From Ceratothoa steindachneri (taxonomy: Eukaryota > Arthropoda > Malacostraca > Isopoda > Cymothoidae), in contig OZ018318.1 in NCBI GenBank assembly GCA_963969495.1, forward strand, positions 172,306,040 to 172,370,039: 64,000 nucleotides of DNA. The letters are read 5' to 3'. Shown here in pieces: positions 45,054 to 58,059 of this stretch. Below the pieces are notes generated by a model. It searched no databases and had not been told where the DNA came from. It saw nothing but the letters and a program-made list of their open reading frames with translations. The position numbers were made by a program, and so were the translations under genes. The stretch's first letter is position 1. Each line of letters opens with the position of its first letter.

Positions 45054-45740
45054 ATGAGATAATGTGAATTTTTCAAATTACAAATGAGATCGATATGTAC
45101 GATCAGAAATGCAATTTTTTTTTTAAATTAATAAAAAAAGATCCGATACTCGACAAACTTATCACCGAAGTAAAGAGCAAAATATTAATAAAAAAAGTAA
45201 AAGATCCCAAAAGGACAACGTACATACGCAACGCACATGTAAGACAATAATAAATGAGTAATCTCTGCTGCCATAACTGGAATATTCAAGAATACAAAGG
45301 CTTGAATGCTTCCATGACATCTGATCGAAGCGTAATTAAACCTAAGAAGCAGAAATGGAGATATTGCCAGACGTACTGGCACACTAATTCTTCTACTAAA
45401 TTACCACTTTTTCTAACTTTACTCTCTTACTATCTCACACCTATTTCCCATCTTTTATTGAAACTGAAACTGTCTGACTATTTGTCGCTCCGATCTAGTT
45501 CTCTGGCAAAAAGAGGCAAAGAAAAATAAAGTTTGAAAACGTGCTTCTTTTAAAGGCGGTCAACTCGGATAGGCCAAGATGTCGGGAGTATGGTTTCCGG
45601 CTGAAGTTGCACGTTAATTGCGGGTTTCTTCATTTGAATTATGACGGCTTCGGCCATCTGCAATCTTCTCCGAATTTAGAGTCTCGGGATGATGGAGGTA
45701 TCCTGATTCAATTTTTCACAGGTTAGAGTAGTGCCGTGAA

Positions 45741-48480
45741 AGTTATACCTAGCTCTCGAAGGAGTTTCCTGCACCTAAACCTAAAGGGCTTAGGTTATGA
45801 CTGGCGTCTCTCAGCGGCATAGGCGAGGTCAAATTCAGCTGCGGATGCACTGAGAGCTGTTGGCGATTGAGGGAGGTGCCGGGCTCACGCGTACAGGCGA
45901 GTGATGCACTGCACGCAGCGTAGAGCGAGTGGCATCTCCCCAGTATCGACCAACATGCTCTCGATGGGGTAAGTGCGGAAGGCACCGGTCGCAAGGCGAA
46001 GGCCGGTGTGGTGGATCGAATCCACCTTCCGCAATAAACGCTTGACAGCGGATGCATAAAACTCGCATCCGTAGTCGAGTTTCGAACGAACAAAGGATCG
46101 ATAAAAAAGTAGGGCAGTAGCCCTATCAGCGCCCCAAGCGCTGAACGTCACGGAACGGAAAATGTCCATAGGGCGGGTACAATAGACCCTAATGCTGCGA
46201 ATATGAGCCTCCCAGGTGAGGGGTCGGTCGAATACAAGACCGAGGAAACGATGCGATTCCACCACATCCAGGCGCACCCCATTAAGAAACAAATCTGGGT
46301 CGGGGTGAAGCCGTGGATGGCGACAGAAGTGCACCAGCGTAGTCTTGGCAAAAGAAAACGGAAACCTGTGCGCTTCCGCATAGCGAGAGACGCAGTTCAA
46401 TGCCTGTTGGAGTCGACGCTCCAGAGTTGGCATCTGGGCCCGGCCAAAAGAGATCAAAAGGTCGTCCACGTAGAGCGTAGCGAGAACATCTTTGGCAGCA
46501 CCGAGGGAATGCCGTTGATGCTCAGGGCAAATAGTGTGACACTGAGGACACTTTCCGGCGGGACACCCTCTTCTTGCTCCTTTGGGCCGGAGAGGGCTCC
46601 CCCCACCCGTACGCGGAATCGACGATCTCGAGAAAATTCAGGATTTAAACATTGGGAGGCGGCCCCTTGCTCCCATCGTGTGGAGAGTCTCCATGATCCT
46701 GTATTGCCATGCGGTATCATAGGCCTTCTCCAGATCGAAAAACACCGTGGCGTAGTGCTGTCTACGAAGGAAAGCTTCGCAGACGGCATTTTCCAGTCGG
46801 AACAGAGCATCCGACGTGGAGTGGAACTTACGGAAGCCGCACTGTGCAGAAGACAGATGGCCTCCGCTGTCCAGGAAAAAGGCTAATCTAACATTTACCA
46901 ATTTCTCTATCAACTTGCACACACAAGAGGTTAGAGAGATTGAGCGGAAACCGGTCGGAGTAGAGTGATCTCTTCCCGGTTTGCGAAAGGCGAGCACAGT
47001 AGCGATTCGCCAGGAGTCTGGGAGAAGACCCTCCACGCAGATCCTGTTGAAAGAATCTAAGAGAAAGGCCATGCTACGCTTACCCAGGTGTCGAAGCATG
47101 GCATACGGGACATCGTCCGGACCATGGGCGGTGTCCTCGCACGAAGCGAGAGCGGAGTGCAATTCACTCACAGTAAACTTGTCATTGAGGGTTCTCCGCC
47201 ACTGGAGGTAAAGTCCAGCCGGCGGCCTTCCGCGACATCACGACGTGCATTGAATGCTGCGGAGCAGCATCCCGGCTAAAGAAAGCGGAAAAAGCGGTCG
47301 CTAAGGATTCCGCCACGGACGCGGGGCCCGAGATTGCGGTCCCATTCTCCTAGGGAACGGGAGGGGATCCTGCGAGAATTTGCCCCGAATCCTTTTGACT
47401 CGCTTCCACACCTTTGCTAAAGTGGTCTTTCCCATTAAGTGAAGACACGTATGCCCGCCAAGAAGAGCGGCACGCGTGCTTCAAAATATACCGGAACCTT
47501 GCCCTAGCTCGACGAAATTCAGCAACAGTAAAATTGTTCGGGCGGCGCTTATAGCGCATGTAGGCATAACGCTTCTGTTTGAGGGCCGTCTCACACTCGG
47601 CCGACAACCATGGGAGTGGTTGGCGTGCAAAACTGCCAGACGTCCTAGGAATAGTAGTCAGGCCCATGGCGATGAGGTTGCTGGAGAAGAACTCAACGGC
47701 CTCATCTACCGACCTAAACTCCTCGACTGAGATAGAGAATTCAGTCATTTCCTGAAATGCAGGCCACCGTGCCCGCGCCAAGCACCACCTAAGTGGGGTC
47801 TCAGGCGGCAGTTGCCCTAAAAATGATATTTGAATGGGAAAGTGATCACTACCATGGAGGTCATCAGCCCCCCTTAATCAAAATCAGGCTGTGCATCCGA
47901 AGAGCACAAAGATAGATCAAGGTAAGAAGATGAAGCGGTTCTTGGACAGAGATGCATAAACTCGCCCACGTTTAGGACACCTATCTCAAGCTCTTCAATC
48001 AGATCGGCAAGGACCTGTCCCCTGGGATTTATTAAGTAATCTACCCAGAGAGGATGCCTGCCGTTCAGATCTCCAAGCAAGAGATAGGGCCTCGGCAACC
48101 GTGCCACGACGCGGCGGAAGTCCCCCGCGTCGAAGTCAGCTGACGCTGAGTGTACGCAGAAATGATTATATACCTCCTATCCAGGTGCAGCTGCACAGCC
48201 AATGCCTGAAAGGAGGTATCTAAAGAGAAAGGAAGAACGGAGACATCATGCCTGGTGTAACCGCGTATCCGGCAGCTCGGCCATCCCGTGGTGGTGGGGT
48301 CACAAGACCCTATTACTCCGGTTGGGAGGCCAGGGGGCACGCGCCTTGCATGGTCTCCTGCAAAAAGATGGCTAACGGGGAATGTGACGAGACGAGCCTC
48401 TGCAGCTCCTTTTAGTTGACCCGGAGTCCACGGCAATTCCATTTAAGGAATATGCCCTCCAGGCCTAGCTCGGAGGAGAT
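45741..48480 (-). pseudogene. LINE-F ORF2: endonuclease and RT (broken, no RNase H)
   Basis: Endonuclease: IFLKWNCRGLR (about 48450) and LLLGDLNGRHPLWV (about 48060), with shifts near 48110 and 47880. Pre-RT 47781-47350. RT: FRSISLTSCVCKL (about 46940), VFFDLEKAYDTAWQY and a frameshifted catalytic region near 46470 (LRSTWTTF, then DDLLISFGRAQ in another frame). Then FLGLVFDRPLTWEAHIRSI and the connection region to 45885. Confidence 0.82.
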
Positions 48481-50804
48481 GCGGGGGCCCTCCTGGAACA
48501 GAAGACCTTCACGGGAATGGCCGCACGCTTCCAGGAGGCAGAACCTCCGGGCGCTGTTGGCCGGACAAAGCGCTGAAGGCGCTGTCGCCTTCGAGGACTT
48601 ATTGGGGGAGGTTGGCCTCGCCATGTGAGTCTTTTCTTGCCTCCACCTCGAAACCTTAGGCGGGCGTAGCGGCTCCGGAGGCGGGGAAGCCCTCTTTTCG
48701 AGGAACCACCGTCTCCGAGCCACTCGCTCCACCTCAGGCGTAAGCGAAGGAGCCGAAGCTCCTTTGTTGCTGTCCTCCTTTCGGGGAACAGCTTTAGGAA
48801 CCCCCGAAGATGGCCTAGTGACCAACTTCAGGGGTTTTGCCTCCTATGAGTCTAATGACTCGGTGGAGGTGCGTGGCAGTTTCGCCTTACGGGAAACGGT
48901 CACGCTGTGGCAAGAGGGGGGAGCTTTGGTTTTGGCCGGGGCTGGGTGTGAACCCTTTTTGCCGCCAGCTTTATCAGGGGAGCGCCTGGGTTGAGTAGAG
49001 CCCGTAGAAGGGCTCCGAATGAGCGCGGAAACAACCATGCTCGTTGGCCTGGATGGGCCAGGAGCAAAGGGTGCCTTTCTAACTATTGAGGCATATAACG
49101 TCCCAGGCAGAGCCGGGCGCGCCAGGACCAAGTCCTTAGCCTCGCGGAATGAGAGTCGATCCTGGGCCTGAACGGCCAGGATTTTTTTCTCAAGGAGATA
49201 TGCACCACATTGCTTCAAAGAAGCGGGGTGCGGCATTCCGAAATTGACACACTTGGCCAAACACGATTTGGACTTATCGTGTGCGGCCTTGGTGCAATTT
49301 ACACAAACTTCGGGTGACCCCGACTTTGCACGTTTACAAGAACGATTCGTATGGCCGAAGCGGTGACAGTAATAGCACCGCCACGGCAGTGGCACGAATG
49401 CCTTCACGCGGTAGCGGTACCAACCGGCACGCACCGACTCAGGAAGCTTGTCACAATCGAATGTAACGAAGCGTGTAGGGGTGGGTCTCGAGGGCCCTCC
49501 CTGTTTTCTCATCACACGTTCGACCTTGACCGCCCCATGGTCGGCCAGCTCTAGGGTGATGTCTTCAATGGAATAGTCAACGAGTAACCTCACAGAAACT
49601 ACTCCTTTCACAAAGTTCATGGTAGAGTGCGGCGTCACACTTACCGGGGTGCCATGAAGTGTCCGAAGAGGACTTATCTTGGCCGCCTCAGCGGGATTCG
49701 CCGCATTCGCCAGAAGGCTCCCGCCCGAGAAAGGGGTCACCTTCGGCTCTCTACCAATTGCACTAGCTAATCCTCTCCTCTGATGGATCATGTTGCCCTT
49801 GGCCAACATGGTGCCATCAGCGGAGCGAATAACGAGGAAGCGTTTGAAGCCAGCGGGCTCGAAAACTCCTGGTAACCTCTAAATGATGGGCCCCGATGTC
49901 ATCGAGGCTCCGCCCTGTTCACTCTTGGTGTTAATCTTAGTCATGGGCTCCTCAAACGGAGGGTCAGAGGGGCCGGATGTGCCAATCTCGGCTTCGTTGC
50001 TTCCCAAAGTGGCAGCAGACCCATCCGTTTCCGCAGTCCCCGCGGGTGGAGAGGAGCCCCGAGTCTTCCTAGTGTTTGTCTTTTTCGTCTTTTCTTTTTT
50101 GGAGAGGAGTGCGGGGAATGAACCCGCTTCTCACCTCCACTGATAGGAGCCCTTAGGCCATATGAACTGGCCTCAGCCAGGTCCTTCTCCGAAATTGAAA
50201 AGGTCCTGGTAGTCGCAGGGGCACCGGTTGGACGAGATCCCTCCCCTCCTTGTACTGCCTTTGGAGCCCTCAGCCGTTTGAGGAGGACCTTGCATAGGGG
50301 CGGATTCGGGTTCGGTGCTTGGCGCCGAGCCCGGATTCCCCCCCATGGAAGACCCTACCGTCTGAGGCTTGTTTTCCTCAAGGACCATGTCTATCACAGG
50401 AGGGGCCTCCAGTTGGCCATCTCCTCCCAGGACATCGCAGGTCCCCTTGGCAGCGTCACCAGTCTTTTGTGGGGAGGCACAGGCCTTGACCCCGGCAAGG
50501 TTTAATATTCTTGCCAGCAGGTCTTTTGAGGGAAACGACCGAGGGGGCCTGGCTTCCCTCTCCCGTCTCAGGGGGTTTGCCTTACCGAGCCGCTTACACG
50601 ATGGGCGGTTGGCACTGGCTGCCTGCTGGCTTTCTTGGCAGTCCCCTTAGAAAGAAAAGAAGGGACTGCCGCTGGAAATAGGGAGGTGCCCGAAAGCACC
50701 TCCAGAGAAGGGGGTGAGGGGGAGTCCCCTACACCCGTAGTCGTAGTAGAGGAGTAAGCCTCCTCTCGGGTTAAAGAAGTATGGAGGGTCCCCTGCGCAA
50801 GCAC
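48412..50804 (-). pseudogene. LINE-F ORF1, gag-like protein (broken)
   Basis: N-terminal piece LAQGTLHTSLTREEAYSS (about 50804). Several frames follow, then a 321-codon open frame (49809-48844) with the core and knuckles CYYCHRFGHTNRSC and CVNCTKAAHDKSKSC. The third knuckle reads CVNFGMPHPASLKQC, with the second Cys changed to Phe. The Pro/Ser/Lys tail continues to the ORF2 overlap near 48480. Confidence 0.82.
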
Positions 50805-50952
50805 AAGGGGGGGGGATGGGTACCTCGATTTTTTCGGTGGAGCTGCACGAGGGCGGCTCCGTTGATGTTACAGGGGAAGTTGGAGGTTGTTTTTTTTATA
50901 GTCATCATTGGGCATGGTGAGCCTCTTATTTACACGGGACGCAATAGCTCAC

Positions 50953-50985
50953 CACCTCTCACAGTTGCCAGCACTGTAAGAGGTG
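50953..50985 (-). other. Conserved 5'UTR hairpin with compensatory change (LINE-F)
   Basis: On the minus strand CACCTCTTACAGT pairs with ACTGTGAGAGGTG. Compared with LINE-D and LINE-H, a G-C pair has become A-T (both sides changed) and one A has become G, leaving a T-G wobble, so the 13-bp helix is kept. Confidence 0.65.
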
Positions 50986-51421
50986 CTTACAGGCCTGGCA
51001 AAACCAGGCGCCGCCATTTGGGACCACCCCTCCCGCCTGGTGGCCTTGCAGTCCATCGGCATGGCGGCTCCACCCCTAACACGGCGTAAAAAGATAGATT
51101 GTGAAGAGGCGAGGAAAAGGGATGCGTGGAAGGTATGTGTGGGGATGAAGCAGGTTGTTAAAAAAAACCTACCCCAAACCGGAGCTCAGGAGTTAGGGCA
51201 CGTTGCCCTCCCCCCCGTCCCGATCTGGGACGGTTGGCTTGAGAAGAAGGTCAGCATCTACCCTGTGAAATTAGAGGCTGACCAGAGAAAGTTGTGGGAG
51301 AGGTTGTATGAAAAGCGAGGAAACAAGTGTTTTGAAGGAAGGAGAAGAGGCTAAGCTGGGGTCGGACGGGGTCCCTTCAGCACGGTGGCCAGGATGGCAA
51401 ATCGCCGCGCCCCTTACAGGG

Positions 51422-53045
51422 TTGCGAATGGCGAGCACAGTAGCGATTCGCCTCGAAACTGGGAGGAGACCCTCCACCCAGATCCTGTTGAATGAATCTA
51501 AGAAAAAGGCCATGCCTCGCTCCCCCAGATGTCCAAGCAGGGCGGAGGGGACATAGTCCAGGCCATGGGCGGTGTCCGCGCACGAAGCAAGAGCGGAACG
51601 CAACTCACTCAGAGTAAACCTGTCGTTGAAGGTTCTCCGCCTCTTGAGGTAAAGTCCAGCCGGCGGCCTCCCGCAACATCACGACGTGCATTGAATGCTG
51701 GAGGAGCAGCATCCCGGCTAGAAAATGGGGTCGCCAAGGATTCTGCTACGGACGTGGGGTCCGAGATTGCGGTCCCATTCTCCTGGAGAACGGGAGGGGG
51801 AGTCCTTCGAGAACTTGCCCCGAATCGTTTTGACTTGCTTCCACACCTCTGCTAGTGGGTCCTTTCTGTTAATTGAAGACACGTATGCCCGCTCAGATCT
51901 GCCGGCGTGCTTCGAAATATACCGGAACCTAGCTCTAGCCCGACGAAATTCACCGACAGTGAAATCGTTCGGGTGGCGTTATAGGAATAATGCTTCTGTT
52001 TGAGGGCCATCTCACACTCAGCCGACAATTACGGGAGTGGTCGGCGTGCAAAACGGCGAAACGCTGTAGGAATAGTAGTCAGGCCCACGGCGATGAAGTT
52101 GCCGGAGAAGAACTCAACGGTCTCATATACCGACCTAAAATCGTCGACTGCGATAGAGAATTTAGTCATTTCCTGAAATGCTGGCCACCGCGCTCGCGCC
52201 AAGCACCACCGAGGTGGGCTCTCTGTCGATAGCGCCCAGAAAATATTTGAATGGGAAAGTGATCACTACCATGGATGTCATCAATCCCCCCCCCCCCCCA
52301 ATCAAAATCAGGCTGTGCATCCGGAGAGCACAGAGATAGATCAATGCAAGAAAATGAAGCGGTTCTCGGGCAGTGATGCGTAAACTTATCCACATTTAGG
52401 ACATCTATCTCAAGCTTTCCCATCAGATCGGCAAGGACTTGTCCCCTGGGATTTATTGAGTAATCTCCCCAGAGAGGATGCCTGCCGTTCAGATCTTCAA
52501 ACAAGAGAAAGGGCCTCAGCAACCGTGCCACCACGCGGCGGAAGTCCCCGCGTCGAAGTCAGCTGACGGTGGGATGTACACAGAAATAACAGTATACCTC
52601 CTATCCAGGTGAAGCTGCACAGCCAGTGCCTGAAAGGAGGTATCTAAAGTCAAAATAAGAACGGAGACATCATGCCAGGTGTAAACTGCGCATCTCCCAG
52701 CCCGGCCCCAATCTCATGGTGGTGGGGTCACAAAACCCTTATACCACGGGAGGGTGGGCAGGAAACACGCACCTAGCATGGTCTCCTGAAGAAAAATAGC
52801 TAACGGGGAACGGTACGAGACGAGCTCCGCAGCTCCCCCCAGTTGGCCCGGAGACCGCGGCAATTCCTTTGAAAGAATATGCCCTCTAGGCCTAGCTCGG
52901 AGGAAACGCGAGGCCCTTCTTCGAACAGAAGACCCTCACTGGAATGGCCGTACGCTTCCCTGAGGCAGAACCCCGGGCACTGTTGGCCGGAAAATGCGCT
53001 GTCGCTTTCGAGGACTTCTTGGGGAAGTTTTCGCTCGCCATGCAA
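51422..53045 (-). pseudogene. LINE-G ORF2 fragment (endonuclease to start of RT)
   Basis: Endonuclease: IFFQRNCRGLRANW (about 52880) and LLFEDLNGRHPLWG (about 52500), where the usual GDLN Gly-Asp is changed to Glu-Asp. A 15-C run (52286-52300 on the plus strand) distorts the frame before the GSDHFPIQI segment. It ends in the RT N-terminal region (FNRIWVEGLLP, RRIATVLAIRN). Many stops. Confidence 0.78.
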
Positions 53046-54380
53046 GTCTTTTTCTCCTTCCGCTTCGAAACCTTAGGCTGACGTTGCGGCTTCGGAGGCG
53101 AGGGGCCCTCTTTTCGAGGATCTGTCTCCGAGCCACCCAGCCCACTACTAGGCGTGGGCGAAGAGGCCTAACTCCTTTCGGGGGGCAGCTTTAGGAACCC
53201 CAGAAGATGGCCTTGCGACCAACTTCATGGGTGTTACCTTCTGCGAGTCTAACGACTCGGTGGAGGCGCGTGACCGTTTCGCCTTACGGGAAACGGTCAC
53301 GCTGTGGAAAGTGGGTGGGGGAGCCCTGGTTTTAGCCGGGGCTGGGTGTGAACCCTTTGTACCGCCAGCTGTACCAGGGAAGCGCCCGGGTTGAGTAGAA
53401 CCCGAAGAAGGGATCCTAATGGGCACGGAAACAACCGTGCCTGTTGGCCTGGATGGGCCAGGAGCAGAGGGTATCTTTCTTAGCATTGAGGCGTAAGACG
53501 TCCCAGGCATAGCTCGGCGCGCCAGGACCAATTTCTTAGCACTGCGGCATGAGAGACGATCCTGGGCCTGAACGGCCAGGATTTCTTTCTCAAGGAGATA
53601 TGCACCACATTGCTTCGAAAAAGTGCGGTGAGGCTCTCCGCAATTGCCACACTTGGCAACACGATTTGGACTTCGACCCGCTTCTTCCCTTCCCCAGCAG
53701 GAGCCGCCAGGCCAGATGGGCCGGCCTCTGCTAGGTCCTTCTCTGTTATTGTGAAGGTCCCAGCAGTCGTGGGAGCACCAGCCGTAAGAGGAGATCCCTT
53801 CCCTCATTGTGCTATCTTAGCAGCCCGACCCTTCTGGCGAGGGCCCCGCAAAAGGAGCAGACTCGAGCTCGGTGTTTGATGCCGAGCCCGAATATGCCCC
53901 ATGGAAGGCGCAACCTTCAGATGCTGGGCTGCATCAGGGAGCATGTCTATCTCAGGGAAGGGGGCCTCCATTTGGCCATCCCACCCATGACATCACAGGT
54001 CATGCATGTCAGTCTCGTCTATATTCTTTTGGGGGGCATAGGCCTTACCCCCGCTAGATTCAATATTCGGACCAGCACGTCTTTAGAGGCAAGCGGCCGA
54101 TGGGTCCTTTCTTCCCTCTCCCGCCTTAAGGAAGTTTGCCCTACCGAGCCGCTTCAACGGGAAGCGGCCGGTTATGGGCTGCCTGCTGCCTTTCCTTTCA
54201 GTCCCCTGTAAAGGCCATGGCAAGACTGCCAGATTTGAGCTGGAGTCGTGATTCCAAGGAAGGGGGTGAGGGGGAGCCCCCTGCACATGTAGTCACACGG
54301 TTGAAGAGTTATGGAGGGTCCCCTGGGAAACCACAGAAGGAGGGGGGGGCTCCATTTTTCTATGGAGCTGCCTGAGGGCG
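52936..54380 (-). pseudogene. LINE-G ORF1 with internal deletion of the gag core
   Basis: The low-complexity N-half is recognisable (about 54290-53690). At about 53675 the sequence jumps from the Glu-Gly-Lys-Lys segment before the lysine patch straight to KSKSC of the second knuckle, removing the RRM-like core and first knuckle. The third knuckle reads CGNCGEPHRTFSKQC (53650-53606), and the Pro/Ser tail follows with shifts. Confidence 0.75.
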
Positions 54381-54926
54381 GCTCCGCAGTTCTTAAAGGA
54401 AAAATGTCGAGAAATTTTGTTTTTTCTAAGTTTTCATCCAAAGGCATGGTGACCCTTTTTTTGTACGGGATGCAAACGCTAATCACCCCCCGCAGTGGCC
54501 CGCTCTTCGAAGGGTGAGTACAGGCCTGGCAAAGCCAAGTGCCGCCATTTTGGACCACCCCTCCCGCTTGGTGGCCTGGCAGTCCCTCAGCATGGCGGCT
54601 CCACCTTGGACGCGGCGTAAAATCGATAGTGTGTGAAGAGTGAAGGAAAAGGGATGTGAGGAAGGTATGGGTGGGAATGAAGCAGGTTGTTAAAAACCCA
54701 CCATCCCAAACCGGAGCTCAGGGGTTAGGGAACATTGTCCCCTCCCCCCTCAGCCCCGATCCAGGATAGTTGGCTGAGGTCAGCATCTACCCTGTGAAAT
54801 TAGAGGCTGACCAGAGAAAGTTGTGGGAGAGGGTGTATGAAAAGCGAGGAAACAGGGGGGAAACAAGTGTTCTTTGTCCGTCAGCACGGCGGGCAGGATG
54901 GCAAATCGTCGCGCCCCTTACGGGGT

Positions 54927-57900
54927 CCTTGACGTGACTAGAACGGAAGGAGTAGAGTTACCCAATTCCTCGAAAATAAAGCTAATTTTGTCATCTCTGA
55001 AGTCGACACATTCGCGCAAATGCAACGCACTCGTATAGAACCTTCCCATGAATAAGGTTTTGAACCCGGCCATTACGCGTTTGATTGAATGTACCAGGCA
55101 GGGAAAGCTTCGTGCGCAGTACCACTCCCGGTGTTAGACTAACAAACGGGCATCTAATAAAGCAAAAATAAATTGCAGGTATTTACCTGGTGTACTAAAC
55201 ACCAAACAGATATATACAACTAAGACAATCTCAGAAACAAAAACAATCTAATTATAGTTCTCAATTACTAAGCAACCTATCCATATCCAACAGAAAAGCT
55301 CAACTAACTTACTCTTATGGTCTACCTTCACTTTTCTGCCATACTTACCCACTTCCTGAAAATACCTATTCCACAAACAATCACCGACCTGTATAGGAAT
55401 GACATTAATGAGAAATTCTAGTTTGTCCACAACAGTATTTTTTCTAATAAATTTATAGGTACACATATCCTCACCAGTATAACTTATATAAACAAGATTC
55501 TTAACACCGCTACCATGAAAGGCGGGGGGCTACCGAGGGCCAGCTTCCGCATACCACACTTCGGTCAGATAGTTTTGGGAGGCAGGCGACCTCTCATATT
55601 ATTTGAATTTTCAAATTGAATACGTGCTTGGGGCCCCCAAGTAGGCGAGTCTTCCCAAGGGGACTGAGCGTACCACATTATTGGTTTCACCTTTGAATCT
55701 TGTCTTTATTTGCCTTTCCGTGGGTATTCTCTCGTTGGTCGCTTCCTGATGGAACAGTTACAATAAAAAAGGAGCAAATTGACGTAACAGCGGGATACTA
55801 ACACTTGCTGGCCGGAAGATGGCAGGGGTATTCTTCCTTCCCATATACAAGGGAGAAATCTCGTTACCCAGAGGTCTAGGCGTAATCCTCCTGCTAACAC
55901 TTTATGGAGAAAGGTATTTTATTAAAAGAGAGAGACACTTTGAGTATCTATTTATTAAGAGCAACGTAAATTTGAACTGTGATTATGTGAGATATGTTAT
56001 ATAATTTGGTGGATTTCTTTAGAAATCGAGTGAAAATGGAGTAAATCATTAGAGACGTTCACTCCACAGTGAAAGGAGGGAGAAGAACAGACAAGAGGAA
56101 ACAAAATGGGTAATGAAAGGAGAGTGAATTGGAAAAGGACTTATAGCAAGCCTTATCAACAACCCTTTTATACTAGAATCGAAAATTAAATTTTCAAGCA
56201 AAAACTCATCACTAGGTAATATCATTTGACTGCTATTTTCATTTGATAATTATGTTGTTGACTGTATTTCCCCCCAACCCCACCCCGTCCCTGAAATATA
56301 CAAATATATTTTGTTCATCAGAGAATCTTCCATTAAGTGCTAACAATAAAACACCCTCTAGAGATTAAATAGTTTCAACTATTGGTCCCATTAATGTGCA
56401 GGAAATAACGCAACCTATTTATTAAAATCCGAAATGCATACATTGATGCAAAAGGTGAACAAGGACTAGTATTTTCACTAAATATTGTACCCTTTGTGTA
56501 TAAAATGAGATCCTAATATCAATATCACATCGTGGACGGACTAGGAGAGTTAGATACTGACTAGACAAAACTAGAATTATGATGTTCCTTTTGTTAATGA
56601 GTGAAAGACATTGCAACATTTACAACAGAAGTGCGGTCTGTCTCACATGAGGGACATGGAGGAATTTATGTTTCTATTCAGGGATTTCGGTATTCAGGTG
56701 TGTTAAGGAAGTATAAATTGTCTTGCGACGATTTCAAATGATGCTGACATAGCATTCGAACCGCTCTAATTCATCCTTGTAATCTTCTTCACTGGGGCGC
56801 AGAAAACGTGAGGCAACGCTTCTTAAGATAACCGATCCCGTGTCACTTGCAAATGCCTTAAAAAAAAAATCAGATTTTAAAAAATTTATTTACATGGTAA
56901 CATAACCTAATTTTTTACGGATACAAAAAGCCGCAAGGGCCTATCAAAGGGCAGCCGAGTCCATCAACCAGCCCCAACATCCATCTCCATAAGCTGCCTG
57001 CCCAAATTATCACCAATTAAGGCTTGTCAAAAGCTCTACCATGCAACTACAATGCACAATAATATCGAAATTACATATATACAATTTATGCCCCCCAAAC
57101 AGAACTAAAAAATGGGAACCTTCCTTCCCCAAATACTGGTCCAACTTGAGCTTGAAAACATTTCAATTTGGATTGCTTATTCCTGTGATAAACCATTCCA
57201 CTAATCCACCACTCTGTTGGAGCGGTTTTAATTGTTCTACACATTTTTATAATCATTATGAAACTACCTTTATCTATTCCCTCAAACCGCCCAGTAGAAA
57301 AGGCTGTTATCTTTTAAACTCCAGCCACCCCGGAGGGCAAGAACAAATGGAGTTGCAGAGTGGTCAGTCATTTCCGAGGGGGATAAGACACATTCACTCC
57401 GCCTGGATTCAATCTTCCTGTGGGACCAACCTACTTCTTGGATGATTTGCGCGAGGTTAAGCTGCAATCCAACTCCATCTTCCTACTAGTGCATGGACTC
57501 CTAGCACAGCGGGAGGATGAGGGCATAAAATTCCCATTGCGTGCAACAGCCTTTCTTGACTCTAACCTGTTCCCTCAGGACTTTCTCACAGAAGGCGCGG
57601 CCCCACCAGATTGGGGTCCTATAGCACAGGCAGTGCTATATCCTACTATGGGGAAAGTGCAAAAACATATTCCCTCCAAACTAATCGCCATGCCACATCT
57701 AGCAGCTTTGGGGCAACTTGTTTCAGGTACGCATAAGGAATCGCTAATGAAATTGGCCAAACAATTAAGCCACAAAAGCGCTTTGATCAAACTTGGATTA
57801 AACTTATCACCATAACCCATACAGATACAAACACGGCCAAAAATACAAAACTGACGAATACAACCATACATCAAACATTCTACAACTCTGGCAGGATTTG

Positions 57901-58059
57901 CTGGTGGTGGCTAGGTAACTGTTCAATGCGGGTTTTCTGGAACGACAGGCCCCGGCGACGCTCAAAAACCATTTAATTCCTGAGCAAGAGTTTATATTTT
58001 AAATACCAATCCGAAATATAAACTTTAATAAAAAAAAATCAAAAAAGTTTCTCATCTAA
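54927..58059. other. Unassigned AT-rich sequence
   Basis: Composition resembles host DNA. No LINE, gypsy or known gene signature is seen. Two overlapping plus-strand frames at 57041-57445 and 57420-57815 (134 and 131 codons, the second with PLRATAFLDSNLFPQDFLT) are open but match no family I recognise. They could be chance or remnants of an unknown repeat. Confidence 0.5.
57420..57815 (+). other. Unrecognised open frame, 131 codons
   Basis: The frame begins at a non-ATG start class in this AT-rich region. It has moderate complexity, no membrane segment and no known motif. It overlaps another open frame at 57041-57445 in a different phase, as a single frameshifted gene remnant would. Function unknown. 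Confidence 0.25.

Larger units (their letters stand above)
45741..51421 (-). mobile_element. LINE-F: LINE copy with complete 5' end, 3' truncated
   Basis: Minus strand. The 5' terminus (reverse complement of gcgccccttacaggg) is near 51421, then 5'UTR with hairpin (50953-50985), gag (about 50804-48412) and ORF2 endonuclease and RT. It stops between RT and RNase H at 45741, where AT-rich arm sequence begins. The same breakpoint is in arm A. No RNase H, 3'UTR or poly(A) is left. Its 5' end abuts the RT of LINE-G in the same strand. Confidence 0.88.
51422..54926 (-). mobile_element. LINE-G: LINE copy with complete 5' end, deleted gag, 3' truncated
   Basis: Minus strand. The 5' terminus (reverse complement of gcgccccttacgggg) ends at about 54926 beside AT-rich host-like DNA. 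Then 5'UTR, a gag with a large internal deletion, endonuclease and the first part of the RT up to about 51422, where the 5' end of LINE-F begins. It is one of the more diverged copies. Confidence 0.85.
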
